Under the pieces are notes generated by a model. The model was given only the letters and a program-made list of their open reading frames with translations. It was not told the DNA's origin and made no database searches. This document shows positions 9,113 through 22,943 of a DNA stretch of 64,000 nucleotides, piece by piece (within the stretch, counting starts at the first letter, position 1; every line of letters starts with the position of its first letter). The translations under genes and the position numbers were made by a program. This DNA is from Breviolum minutum Mf 1.05b.01 (Eukaryota; Sar; Dinophyceae; Suessiales; Symbiodiniaceae): positions 9,639 through 73,638 of the forward strand of contig DF241591.1 in NCBI GenBank assembly GCA_000507305.1, in the 5' to 3' direction.

Positions 9113-12100
9113 GTAAGGTTCATTGGATTTTCACATTGCAGCGATTTTCTTTGTGCATTGTGAGCTGTTTTTGTTTTCAGTATCGGCTGTATCGGGTTTT
9201 GTGGTTCCTCAAGCCACCCGTCCTAGAAACACCTAGCGATCCTTGGAATTTCCATCGATTTTCTGCTCAAAGCATTTACGAAAGTATTCACTGGACCGTG
9301 TGGTATGAATTTTAGTAGCTTTTGTATGCTTTTGCGGTGTCTGCCATTTGTGCACCCACCAGACACATGGCAAAGGCTGCCTTGGGCTGGCCGAGAGTTG
9401 CGAAAAAGTTTCAAGCTCTGAGTCCAAATTGATTGAAGTTCAAAACTGCAGGGACTGCGTTTAAGAACTGTCGACATTATCCCCAAGCTTTTTTTCAGGG
9501 GTTCTTGTCGATCTAAACTGCAGGGGATCTAAAGATGAACCAAGCCGCTTGTTGCCCTGGCACAGCATTCTGAATGTTTTTGAATCATGATGCTATTATT
9601 GATAAACAATGGGAATGTGCCATTCACTCCGTCACATCTTTGTGTCAACTTGAGTAGGCACTTCTAGTCTTGCTATTTCTATCTTCTTATTGAGATTGTA
9701 ACACAAACTGCTTGAAACGAACCGCTGTTTTTTAAACTCCATGAAGAACGCTTTCGTCCTTCGTCCCAGCGCCGGGGACGAAGTTGTATGGCGCTGATCT
9801 TCGCTGCGGGTGCGGTACTGGGGCAGTTAGGAGTGGCCACAGCTGCGTTGTGTCCAGCAAAATGCAACGTGGCTAGAGATGTCCAACGTGGATTCATTTG
9901 ATTTAGCGGGTCATAGTAATCGCCACTTTTGTAGTCAGAGTATACAGTAGACATACAAAGTCATATCGTAATACTGTGTCATATGTATTGTGTTTGTCAT
10001 CAAACAAGTGGGTTTTGGCAGGGTCTTGGGATATCTCGGGTACTCGTACTGTTCTCTGACATGCTCTTTTTTCTAGATATTTTTTTCGGCGGCTAGGATG
10101 AGCTGGGGACAACAGTAGGAACCGTAGGAAACTTGGGGAATTGCGCCGAGCTGCAAGAGTTTTCTGGGGTGATGCAAAATGCTTAGTGTTGAATCACGGT
10201 GAATGGTGAATCATGTCCACTCACTGTGAGGCAGTTTCATGGTGAAGTTCTTGCATTGCAAGTTTCACTTCTCTTCAATTACAATCCAAGAAGGGATGCC
10301 AAATCTGTAGGAATTGCTGTGCAATTAATGCTGACCTACACACTGTACAATTGATTCACTCGTGAGACACATATAGTGTAATTTCTCACACAACCACCAA
10401 CGCCCGATTTTACTCAGATAGTTAAGCAGTGTGTACCATGTGTGTACTCAAACTTCTCACACATCCGATGCGACAATGGTGTTGGTTTTGCCAAGGCAGA
10501 GCTGCAGATAACTCCGAATGGCCTTGCAGATCCTTGGTGGCACCGCGAGGCTTCGGCCGACTTCGCGATTTCCATGATTGACGATTGAGTTACGTCGAGT
10601 TACATGCTTTTGAGAGCGGAACTTTCAGGACCTGCACTACTTGCACTAAATTATGTCTATTGAGTAAAATGATTTAAACTGTGAATGCATGTGATTCCCA
10701 TGGTACACTATGGTGCACGGTACACAATTGTACACCACTATATCGTGGGGCCCTGACTGGTTCACCAAATTAGATATCTATGATAATTATCTATGACCTT
10801 TTCAAGAGTCTTCTTTCATTTTTCTATATATGTGAGACCATGTGCATGATGGACATGTCATGTGGCTGCCCAAAAATTGTTTTGAACGAGTCAAAATAGC
10901 AAAACATAGATTCAAAAAACTTTCAAAATTGTCTGAACACATGTATGAAAAAATTCAATGAACAAGATTCAAAAAAGTGATCCTGCCGCAAACTGCAATC
11001 CGCCAAGTCAAATCGCCAATAAAGACTCAATTGATTTGATGCATGAATTCTCACACGTCTTCAAGAACCACCAAAGTATTGAACTGTTGACTGAAGGCTG
11101 TACCTTGCCTGCCACGGCTTCGGAGGTGCTCTTCAAATTCTATCTCTTTCTCTCAAAACCTATCAACGTCCTGAGTTTCTCACAGCTTGTGCACTCAGGA
11201 TATTTCGACGACAACTGCACAGTGAATCCTACAGCAAGTAGCCATCGTGGAGACAATCCGATAGACATCAATGTGGCTGCTATTAATCCGAAACTCGCCT
11301 GCCAAAACTGCCATGTGAGACGCTGCCACGGTTTGCCACGGCAGTTCTGCCGTTGTCGGTGCCGAGGTACAGTGGCGGTTTAGGAGATTTGATGACCATG
11401 GTGGAGCCCTCCATTGCACAAGCAATCCAGGCGTGGTTGAGTGCGAGTTCGGAACAATACTGAAGGACTTGAAGACTTCTAAGGAAATTGGAGATAAATT
11501 GACAGGATTGAAACAACCCCATGATATCTCTGCGTCATGAGAAGTTGCTGTTGTCAAATCTGATTTGATTTGTCTTTTATCGTTGTGGGTTCAGCTCTCT
11601 GGCCAATCAAAGATTCGGGGGGAACACAGTCTGGCCTTTTAAGTGGTACTCAGGAGGCAAGACATAGCAAGACATAGATAACTCAAAATGTTTTCTTTTT
11701 CTTTTTGGAGTACTTTTTTTAACACTATTTTCACGCCAAAGCTGCCAACATCTTTCCTAGCCGAGTGCTCAAGAGGCCATGCCGCCATCATGCCGTGAAG
11801 TGTTTGATGTGTCTGTTTCGAATGTGGCCAACGTTGCTGAGGATATTGAAGATAGTAATTTGCTGCCAGGCCCGGGCTTTTTGGGAAGATGCGGGATGGA
11901 TCAGAAGAGCCAGGAAGCAAATCACACACATCAGAGAAGCGTAGCAAAAACTTGTGATCTAATCTGACCCAGGCTATCGGCTGAAGGTCCATTTAGTGGA
12001 CTCCAAATGCTCAGCTCTTTGGCAGACACGTGGGGGTTGTTGGCCATATATTGTATATATGTGTATATCAGGTTTGACATGGTTTTACATACTGTAATGA

Positions 12101-14799
12101 TTTTGGGGTATGAGCCATGTTGTCCGGGTCAAGAGAGAAAGTGAGCCAGCACGGTTTCCAAATCGCATTTGGATTCTGGATCCTGCAAAATCCTGCAAAA
12201 TCGTACTCCGATGCCACTTTGGCTGCCCAGGCGACATGTTCAACGGGTCCAACGATGCTTTTCCCAACTGTCGCTTTCCACGATGCTTGTTTCTGTTTTT
12301 TTTTTCGCTTTTCGCGTGGCTTGGAACTGTCTTGTTCAGCGTCGTATCTATGGAGTACGGAGAGCACAGAGCAAGGAGTACGGAGTACGGGAACCTTGCC
12401 AAACCACCAGGCTTCTGCAAAAACTCTAGTTTGATGACTGGCAGAAACTTGCTTTGGGGATGGAACTTGATTGGTGACATTTCATCACGTCCTATGACCG
12501 AGTTAGACTACTCCCTCCATGTCTTCGATGTTTTCAGGTTTTCCATAAATCTTTCCATGTCTTTTGTGCCATTCTCTGCTCAGTTGCTCAACCAGGAAAC
12601 ACGTTCTATTGAGCGATTCTTGTAGTGCAGCTTGCGCAGCGGTGAACGATGCCGCGCGTTTTTTTAAGGTCTTGCAGGCGCATGAGATGTCAAACATTGA
12701 TGGAGTGACCAAATGTGAAAACACCCAAGTGTGTGATATGACAAATCTATACAAATCTTAAAATTTACCACATTTATGTGCTACTGATGGGACATAAGAC
12801 TGCTGCACAGCCTGACATTCCCAGTGCCTCAAAGTCTATCTTTCGTTGGCCATTTTCATCCGTGCAGGTGGGACCTGGTTGCGTTTCCGCGAGATTGAGG
12901 GATAGCGAACGTTATCCCTTCTTCACGCGTTCCTCGGCAGCCTTCAGAACAAGGCATGAAGGAAGGAGCATTTGAATCTTCGAAAATCGAAAAGACCAAG
13001 GCATGGCTCCATCGACCTACTACAATGTGATAGCTATCTTCGAGTTGATGAAATTCTTATCTTTTAAACGAATTGGAGTGGTTCATGGCTACAGGCCTGG
13101 GGCCACTGGAGGGCACATGACATGTCCATGACATATCAGGGCATGCCTGATTCATGTAAAAAATGCTCCACCATGGAGCAGTGCAGTCTTTCCATTCTGA
13201 GCTTCCTTGTGGTCTAAACTGAATTTACAAACAAATCATGATTTGACACCTTTTCCGAGCGTCGCTTGGGTGTGGCGTGGATGCGTTTCTGACAGGGATA
13301 TAAATCACGCAGCAAGAGACCTCTTTCTGGATCTTGTGGAGAAGGTCTGCAAGGGCTAGGGACCGGGCAGGAAGGAGTAACCAGAGACGCAAGGTGTCAG
13401 AAAATGTGAAGCCCGGAAAATTTCAGATCAAAATGCCGCTGAAAAAAATATGAACAAAATGCACGGATGCAAGGCATCATTCCATGTACCAAAGTCCAAA
13501 GTCTTATTGTGTTTTCACCACGGATGTTCAGACTGGCACAAGTCATGCTTCCACTCACAAGAGTCCATATGCTTTATTCAAATTTTGTAGTGAAGATTTG
13601 ATGACCTTGTACTTTTGACGCAGCATGGCAGCGAGTCCATAAACTTCCAACAGAATATGTCCTGTGTGAGACTTCATCCTCCCAACATTTGTGACTCTGT
13701 GGTGATTGGATTTGGAAATGACTTAGTGAGAAAAAATGGGGAGACACACAGAAGTGGTTCAGAAGGGTTCTCGACATCAAGAGAGATGAGCGAAGCTCCC
13801 CGAGGCTGAGGAAATGCATGGCTCGTTTCCCCGCCCCCGTGACGAATTAGAATGCAGTTAGAATGCAAAGGTAGGTCGTAGCTACGTTGACTTGGTTGAC
13901 TCGTTGATCTTGAAGGAATTGGTTCAAAAACACAACGGCCAAAACAGTATCCATGGGCTTCAAATCAAAGGATGGCATACATCTGCAAAAGAATCGCGGA
14001 ATTCAATGTTGAAAATCCAGCAGTAGACCAGACATCCAAAAGACACAGTGCAGGCACATGCATTTGCTTTTCTCAACATTTTGGAACATCAGGATTTTGA
14101 GCTATCTTTGTCTCGATATGTTGTCTTACTGTAATTCCCCAAACTGTTTAGTGTTGGGATGTGTTGGGTTTCCCAATGCAACCTACAGGTGGTGTCACGT
14201 AGACCTGTTTGGAAAAAGAGACGCGTGGGAGACAAATGTAAAGGCATCAAACCACTGGCCATAGCATTTAGCAGCCAGCTTTGATGCCATTTGGTTTTAT
14301 GGGAAAAAAACTCAATGTCATGCACCATTCGCCACTTCCAACCTCTCAACCGGCTTTCGTTCACAAGTTTATCCCATCTCACTATTGTTTCCCGTGTCCC
14401 GCTTCTTGCCTCTGGACTGGAATGGCGTCTCGTTACGCACGACATGAATGTTCTATACGTTGGTGCCACGGTCTAGTTTCTCGCCATCTTTTTTGTGCCA
14501 GGATTTGCACAATGGCGCGTATTCCTGGGTGTTATTGACCACGCTAAGCGTGAAAACCCTTGATGATGCCAAGCTTACAGCCAAGGAGAGCGTGACTGGA
14601 CAATGTCGGACAATGTGACTTTGTTATTGGCTAGGACCTTTGATTGAAAATTCAATTAAATTCATGCGTTCATGAACTCGGGTTGCAACCCAACTTGCGC
14701 TCTGCATTTCATCCATTTGTTGAGGCTTGAAGGAATGCTAGGTCACATAACTGGTTGATGCATTTTGATATATGATGTACGATGTATGCTGTATGATGT

Positions 14800-14861
<62 letters not shown>

Positions 14862-17800
14862 GAAAGCGCTTGATTGGAAGGATGACAACACTTTGATTTT
14901 AGCACATTTTAGCTATTTTAGTGGCTCCAGTTTTGATTGACTCGCTGCTAGCCGCAACAAGCCGTGAGGAGATTCGCCACCATGATTCAAGGATAAATTT
15001 TATGGCGTTGTACGAGTTGCTAGGCTGTGTTGTGAACTCATGTTTGTCTGCGCCAGACTCAAAAAGTCTTGAGCAGGTTGTTGATTCTGCGGAACTTTTT
15101 TTTTGAACATGAAGTCTACGGGGACCGCTATCGATTCTGTTCAAAGACATTGGCAATCTTGTCTAGAAGTTTTTGTTTCAATGAGTGGTGATCTTTCCAG
15201 GTTGGAGGGTGCAATGGTCTTATGCCAAGCATATAAAGATGGTATGCAGCCTCCAGTTCCTTGTCTCGGAGCTGTTGAATTAAAGTGTACAATATCTGTC
15301 CCGTTACCCGGCGCTGCACCGGCATAGTTGCGTTGGAATGATTTTGCAATGTGCTGGGCAAACCTTGGCCATGTGAACCAGCCAAGGACTACAATTTCTT
15401 TGTGGCATCTGGATGGTGGAATGTCCCCTTGATTGCGGTGGTTCACCAGAATCAGGAGGATTTTGGATTTTTGATATCAGATTCAATTGCTGAGCATATA
15501 AACGTACGGGTAGAGTAGGTCAACGGGAAGCCGTGACATGCTGAATCACTGCGAGCTGGGTGATGTTTGTGGACCTGAAATTCTAATGACCAAAACCCAC
15601 CTTGCGCACTGTGGAGTTTTGTGCTTATCATGACAAATCACGACTTCTCACAGCGAATTTCAATTCCTGGTTTGACCGAGGCGCAGTTTTTGCAGTTGAC
15701 AGCCAATTCTGCCAGCTGCCCGTGCACCAGTCAAGAGCTGTACCGTGCCAGTGACTGGGCGCAACGCTTTTGAGGCAACGCCCTCGGAGAGGTTTTGCAA
15801 AAATTCAAATTTTCCCTTCCGCCAAGGTTATGGTCTCATTGCCGCAGATCGGGGGCCAATGCTGCGAAGCACACAGGCAAGCCAAGATATTTGCAACACA
15901 TCTTCCCAAAAGCACACAAAAACAATCTTTCAAGTATTTTTGCACAGTATTACCATCATATTAAGGATCTCAAGAGTGGTAGCAAGCACGAGATGCCTTC
16001 TTTAGTGAGGAATGGAGATGCATGTGACTTCTCGAATTACATATATCAGGTATCATACCTATCGAATATCATTTGTCACATGTCTATGATTATCTAAACA
16101 TTGTCCAAGTGTATCTGACATCTGACACTGTTATCCAAAAGTCCATGAATGTCTATAGTTGTCTTTCTCAGAAGGTATGGCGAGATGCGACCTCGTGACC
16201 TGCCAGGTGCATTCGTTGTCGGGTCGTCGCCTGCAGGACATCTACGATGACTCTTGGCGAAACAACTGAAAGAATCGAAGCCAGGGAAAAAGATCAAAAT
16301 GATTAAAGATAATGTGAGAATCGCAGTCTGTAGAAACAATGAACCTTAGACTCTGCGCAGTTGGATCCTTGGCAGAGTAATTCTTATTTGTGCTAGTTTA
16401 TTGAAACACAAATGTACAAGCAGGATATGATCCTTCAGCAAAAGGCAAAATGGCTTCTCCGATTTCGTTGAGTAAGAGGGGGCAGTCAAGGCAAAGCTAT
16501 GTGATGTTCAACCCTGTAATGGCAGATGGCGCCAACCTAAATGTGGAACGAAGGGATCTGGGCTATCGACCTGCGCCACCCAGGAGTACACAGTGAAGTG
16601 CGAGGCTTTTGGCAATGGCATTGGGGCCTGTACCTTCTGCAAATGTGGTGAGTGGGTGGTATGCGGGTGGTAAGGGCTAAGAGGGTGCATAGCAAGAGTA
16701 GCAGTCGAGAGGCTTGTGGTACCAGCGAAACCGGTGGAAAGTGTGGCTGGACGAACAAGCTGCCATTTTCAAAGATCGGTTTCCAAACTTGATTATAGAA
16801 TTCAGACATTGAGGTATGTTGGAGGTATTCTATGCAAACTATACCTACGATATGCCAGATATGCCGGATATGTCCCACATGTCCAATTGTTTGCTAAGAT
16901 TGAGGGACTGGCAACCTGCATCCGAGCCCCTTCACCCAAGCATGAGATACGAATTCGAGATTGATGAATTTGTTTGGTGCTACGGCCATGGCTAAGGCAA
17001 TCATCAGTGGGCCGGCTATTTCTATGATGGTATGTGGCTCATCGCCAAGGTGAGCAGACTTTGACGGGTGCATTGTAAGTCGCTGCGTTGTGTGTGTGTG
17101 TGTGTGTGTACTTGGACGGTGAATGTGTGCAACATGGATCTGGATGTCTGGATCTCAATTTTCTCGGTTCACTTGAAATGGAATACGCGATTCCAAGAGA
17201 TTCCATGAGACACGCTTGGAGTTTGCCAGGTTTTAGATACCTATTTCGTTCAGCAGAACAAGTCCTTGAGCGACTTGGGCACCGAAGAGTCGCGGCAGGT
17301 CTGGCGAATCGGGGGATTCCGGACACTGGGAGGTCAAACGGGGACTTGAAGAAGACCTTCAGTGCCGTGCACCCTGTGCACTACGTGCATCCTACGAACT
17401 TTCCCAACTTCCCTTCAGTCCCATCAGTCCTCCTTTGAACCGAATCCGGATGACCGTAACTCGTAAGCTGCAATTTCATTGATAAATTGGTGGCCACCCT
17501 GCTTCCAGACATAGACGGATTAAGCTCGCTGTGTTTTCCTAGCAGTCCTGCAGGCCTAACACGGAATCTTAAGTCTGCGGAAGCATTCTAAGAGATGTGA
17601 AGCATTGCGCTCTGCACCAATTTGCAGGCTTTGTATGACTTGTCTCTGGGAGTGGATTTCTATGGTCAGACCGGCCGTGTGCGACAGTGGCAAAGCCAGA
17701 CGCAGCTTGACCGAGACGGCATCATTCTCCTGAGACAGGCGAGGTACTTTCGAGCAGTTGCTGTTTTTGGGGAAGGCAAAGCAAGATGAAGAGAGTTTGA

Positions 17801-20800
17801 TTCGTGGTCCATAGTCCTTAACAAAATTCATGCAGCCTCCGCAAACTACACATGCTATGATATGCTTTGCTGCTATGCATGAATGGTTTCGTTTGTGGAT
17901 TGTCAGAATTGGGGCTTTGAGGAAAGGGAATCTTTTGTTGTGCAGTTGTGCACGGGTCAAGTAGCCATGTTTGTGAATCCATCCAGCCGGTACCGAAGAG
18001 GTAACGGGAACAGTGGACAACGCCTTTACAGAGTCCCTCGGACGGCACATCCATAGTCTTGCTTAGGTTTTCCATCGGATCATTGATTCAAGTTGTGAGT
18101 AATATTTTTGTTTTATTTGGTGTCAATCAAAACAGGTAACATCTACTCAACGCAGGATTGTAGATTAATCAGCCGGAAACAGCTGCCAAGGTTGGCGTAT
18201 CGCACATCGGAAGGCTTTCAGTTTCAGGTTGGGCTGGAAAATTCTGCTGATTCCTAACTGTTCGTGTGCAATGAGTGACAATGAACTTTCAGGATTCAGT
18301 CAGAAACGCGATTCTCGAAAGCAGCAAAGCAGTTTGTGAATGATATTATTATAAAATTATTGTTGTAAATATCTATGGTGCGTAAGATTGAATATACATA
18401 TTATATATCTAAAAGAAAAATACGAGCATAATATACATTGCATTTGACATTTTTGCTTGTCAGCTTTCTTCAGTGCACGTCAAGCCGGAGGCTAACATCC
18501 TGTGGACCGCTGATGGGGAGAAGAAGGCCAGGAGCTGTAGGAGTACATCGGTGGCTCTGACAGCTCCGAGTTTTCGTTTGGTAGTTTGGCTTGTTCTTTC
18601 AGACGAGATCTTGAAGTCATAAAAGTGTTGGATTTTGGAATTTTGGACATAGAGCACAATTTGTATCTTAGATTCAAAATTCAGAATTCAGAATGTTGAA
18701 ATGTATCACAAAATGAAAGACGACGATAGCATTACGACAACGATGATGATGCTCGTGGTGTGCTGGTGATGACGGCGGTTTCGCTCCGTGGATTGATGAG
18801 TGCCGGCATTTTGGTCGGTGGCCAGATCTCTCCACAGGTGACTTGCAACGGTGCATCCTGCGAGATGAGTACTTCGTGGATTCCCTTGGATGGTGTGGAC
18901 CAATGCGCTCCGGGCGAAGTTTGGTCCAAAGTGCTTGGCTGCAGCCGGGAGTCCCAAAGACCGTGGACTGAAATTTACGAATGTGAGAAGGATACTAAAG
19001 CCGTAAAAGTCTTGAAACTATGTTTCAAGCTGACCTTTCAAAAGATTAGATGCATGCAATTTCGATTCTCGTTCAAGTCTTGTGAGTCAAAAGAAATGAT
19101 GAACCATTGTCTTACAAGAAACATAACAGATTGGAGAAGGGGTTAGCTTGGAAAACTTGCTTGTGAATTGATCGACTGATCGACTCTGAAAAATAAGAGT
19201 CTTCGTGGTGAGGTCAATGCAATGCTGGAACCTTTTCATCGGCCCCTTGACTTGGAGGAAACATTGACGAAAGCGTCAAATCGTCCCAAGATTCCAGGAA
19301 TTTGGACCAAGGGCAAAAGCGTTGCAGTTGGGCAGATCGAAGTCCACTTCTTCGAAAACCGCTTGAAGGGCTGCTATCGTTTGTTAGCCTTTACCAAACC
19401 TGGCATTCTCAGAACCTCTAGCATTCTCCCATTTTCTAGTAAAGCAACCACTCCTTAAAAATGAACAAAGATATCTCAGATATCTCTCTAAAGAGTGCAC
19501 GTTTTTTCATTTCCAGTGCATCCTCAGAATTGGCTCCGCAGAAGGACAAGCAGGAGTTGTATTGTAGATAGTTGAAGCACAGGGAGGTTCGGGCTTTTGA
19601 CTTAGGTATGGCTCCATGAGATCACGTGAGGAGCCAGAAAATCTCATGTACTTGCAAGCCATTCATATGCAGCCAAGGATGGGCATGGTGCTTGCAAGTC
19701 TTGCCCCTCTGGTTCCTACGGCGACTCGTTTGCTCAATTGTTTCGCATTGCAAGCTTTTTTGTCTGCCACCATCAGTAGTCGCGCTTCAGTGCAGACCGC
19801 AGGATTTCAGTAAAGATGCTTTTGACCTAACACATGTTTTCGAACAGAAGCCATTCTGTCCGGAGATTTTGAGCAGGCAACGAGTCTGGAATGGCCGAGT
19901 GTTCTCGCTGTGAGCCTGGTAGTTCCAACCCTCTCACGGGCATGACTGCGTGCATCCCATGCCTGACAGGCACAGCAGGGACATTTTTTCGAAGCAGTGA
20001 GATAAAACAAAATGGTTTGAAGCATGTGCTTCCAGCAATGGTGCAAGCTAGGCAACGGCGTTGTGTTCGTAAAAGTCCAGGCAATTTCTTGCGCAGGAAC
20101 AGGGTTGCCCCTGGAGGGGCCTGGTCGTTTCATGTCACATTCCAAGTAAGATTTCATATGATTTCTTGGACCAAAAAAAAGTGATAGTGAGACGATCACA
20201 GAGGATGACAAGCGAGAACCAACAATAATAATAGTTGGGCTTGTGGGTGTAGGGTTTGTGGTGTCAATGGTGCCTGGGCAGGTCATTTCATGAAGGAGAC
20301 AGGGGCATTACGTTGTGAGCAGTGCCCCAAGGGTTTCTCGGTCTACATCCAGGTTTGTATTGGTAAAGTCGGATAGCCGGGAGAATTGAATCAAAACCAA
20401 CGACATTCAATCATCAATTGGACCCCGTGTTCTTTCCTGGAGTCAGGTCAGGGTACCTGCGCAGGTAGCAGCCGAGAAATGATGATGTAGGTCCAATCAC
20501 ATGACATTGCTGACTAGAGTTGCAGAAGAGTTCGCAAGCAAGGTCAATATGCAGCCAAGAACGGGCAGACCACATGCGATGCTTGTCCTCCTGGACGAAC
20601 CACCACTTTTGAGGTGTGGAACATTGAATTCTTCAGAAAATTGCAGTTCCAAATTTTACAAAGAACTATGGAGACTTTCTGCATGTTTGTGTCAGGGTGC
20701 CACTGAAGAAGAGCTGTGCCAATGCGATGGACATCTTTTCCAAGGCACATGTGTTCAATGCGAGACCGGTACGCGCCACTCGGTGAAGATAGCAAACAAG

Positions 20801-22901
20801 TTGTTTTGGAGACGTGTGGAGTCATTGGGAGATGTGTGATGGCCGCCCGCACCAGGATTAAAGATTTGATAAACTGCGTTCTTCCCAGGGTCATGCGGTG
20901 GTGGGTGTACCACCATGTGTCTTACAATATTTTTGCACATTGTATTCACCATACTTTTTGGTGTCAAATGCAAAAAGTGAACAAAACACTGCTAATTCCA
21001 CAGGTTTCTGGGTTTTGCCAAACATTCACGGAATACATATTGCAAATTCGTAGCGACATTTTCTTCCAATCAATCACTTCAGGTTTTCAATGCTGAGAAG
21101 CAAACGGCAGTTGTACGTAGGTTACTGCGACAGTCAACATTTTCTAAATGAATTGTTGTTCTGAATGAACTTGAACTCTTCGCTCTTTTTCGGGCCAATG
21201 ATCAACCCCAGGAAAAAGATACGTTATTTGGTAGGATACGTTTTTTCGGCACTCCGCGGGACTCAAAATATGGCAGGATGCCAAAACGTGCCTAAAATGT
21301 GGGCAGACTGCACAATTTTAACTTGGGACTATCACCGCATAAGTTCTACAATTCAAAGAATGGGAGGAGACCAAAACAGTCTTCCCAAAATGCTGTAAAT
21401 TGCGGCGTTTTTGTTGGTGCCCCTGAAAAGACACGCCCTTTTGCATACGGTGCGTGTAAATATAGACATGTCATGAGACATTTGAATTTGATTGAATTTC
21501 CAAATATCCAAAGGTGGAACAATCTGGAGCATGTAGTGCAGCTGTGTCTGCAATAGCCTCAGATCAAGGTTTTGAAGCCGGGCAGTGTGTGAACTGCGTG
21601 GGGCTCGAAATCTGTGAGCACGGCGAAATTGTGGGCAACCGCACCAGTGACGATGAATGGCATGAAACCATTGATCTCGCGAGTGCCTTGGGCTTCAGCT
21701 CTTTGAGCTCTTGGAGGTTAAGGTGTGCATGTGTTCCATGATTCAGCCGTATCCAGAAATTCACATCGCAATTTCTTTGCCAGATGGAATCGTGCTAGTT
21801 TTAGGATTGCATCTAATGCCTTGCAAACCTGCAACGTTGCACCTGTCCCAGTGATTCTAGAGGTGCTCAGTGCGCTTTGAGCCAAGAAATGGCCAGGACA
21901 GCAAGGGAAGATGGAATCCGGACAGTTGGATGACACGTTTCAATTGTTTTGAAATCACAGTGGCATGCTACGAGAGTCTGTTGCAATCAGCACTTTGTGC
22001 TGGTAAGTTTCACTCCACAAAGAAATTTACGAAAATCGCCAGGAGATTCTTCTTGGTGGCCAGTGGCATTGAAGTGGAGGTGAACAAAGGCAAGCTTCGA
22101 AGTAGCATGACGCTGGGCAGCAAACAACTTGAAGCGATTTGGACGGAAGATATCACAGACGTGGCTTAGTCCTACTCAGAATTAGACACAGGCGGACAAG
22201 GCTATGTTGGCTTATGTTGCCTCGTCAGAGCATGCGCGCAATACGCAGTGTCAGTGCGCGAGATTTTATCAAAGTAAACAGCATGGTCATTTAAGAATTG
22301 CCCATTCAACATTTGGTAAGCCATTTGCAATCTATAGCACCTAGGAGCTTAGAGGTTATCTTGAAGTTGACCTGGGACGCCATGGAAATTTTCACTTTCA
22401 GCCTGAGGAACACCTTTGATACAAATCATTGGAGCTTGATGCTCGGCAACTCCACCCAGCAGGCCACGTTGTCACAGCAATTTAGTGATGGACCGGGGAG
22501 TAGGTTTCTGGGTTTCGATGTGCTCACTCTCTGGCGCAGGTGGTGTCTCCACCCAACGAAGACGTGCGGGATGCCTTGCTCAAGGTGCAGCATGCGTGGA
22601 GGACCTTCCAGGCACAAAGTTGATGACAGTGGCAGTCCTGAGCATTGCAACGAGAACCGATTTCATGGCAGTAACTCGCGATTCCCTTGAACGTGTTTAA
22701 ACCGGGGCAAGTAGTTCTTGATCGCAGACACGTTGTGACTTGCATTTTGGCATTGAGACCATCAGTTCTTATACTGTCTAAATCTGAAATGTGAGACCCA
22801 AATTTGTGGCTGCAGCTCGTCAACTCGTCAACTCAGCCACATGATACAGGTCTTCTTGACAGACGCAGTGGACTCTGTCCGTGGACTCAATAGTACCAGA
22901 A

Positions 22902-22943
<42 letters not shown>

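Noticed and set aside
10958-11183. Upstream part of a 141-codon plus-strand frame (MNKIQKSDPAAN...)
   Set aside because: AT-rich codons and a pyrimidine tract ending in CAG at 11185 indicate intron; only the part from 11186 is kept.
14709-14891. Poly-histidine minus-strand frame
   Set aside because: Pure translation of the GAT microsatellite.
17556-18050. 164-codon minus-strand frame
   Set aside because: It overlaps plus-strand exons at 17603 and 17946 that have better third-position GC and splice sites; judged a shadow.
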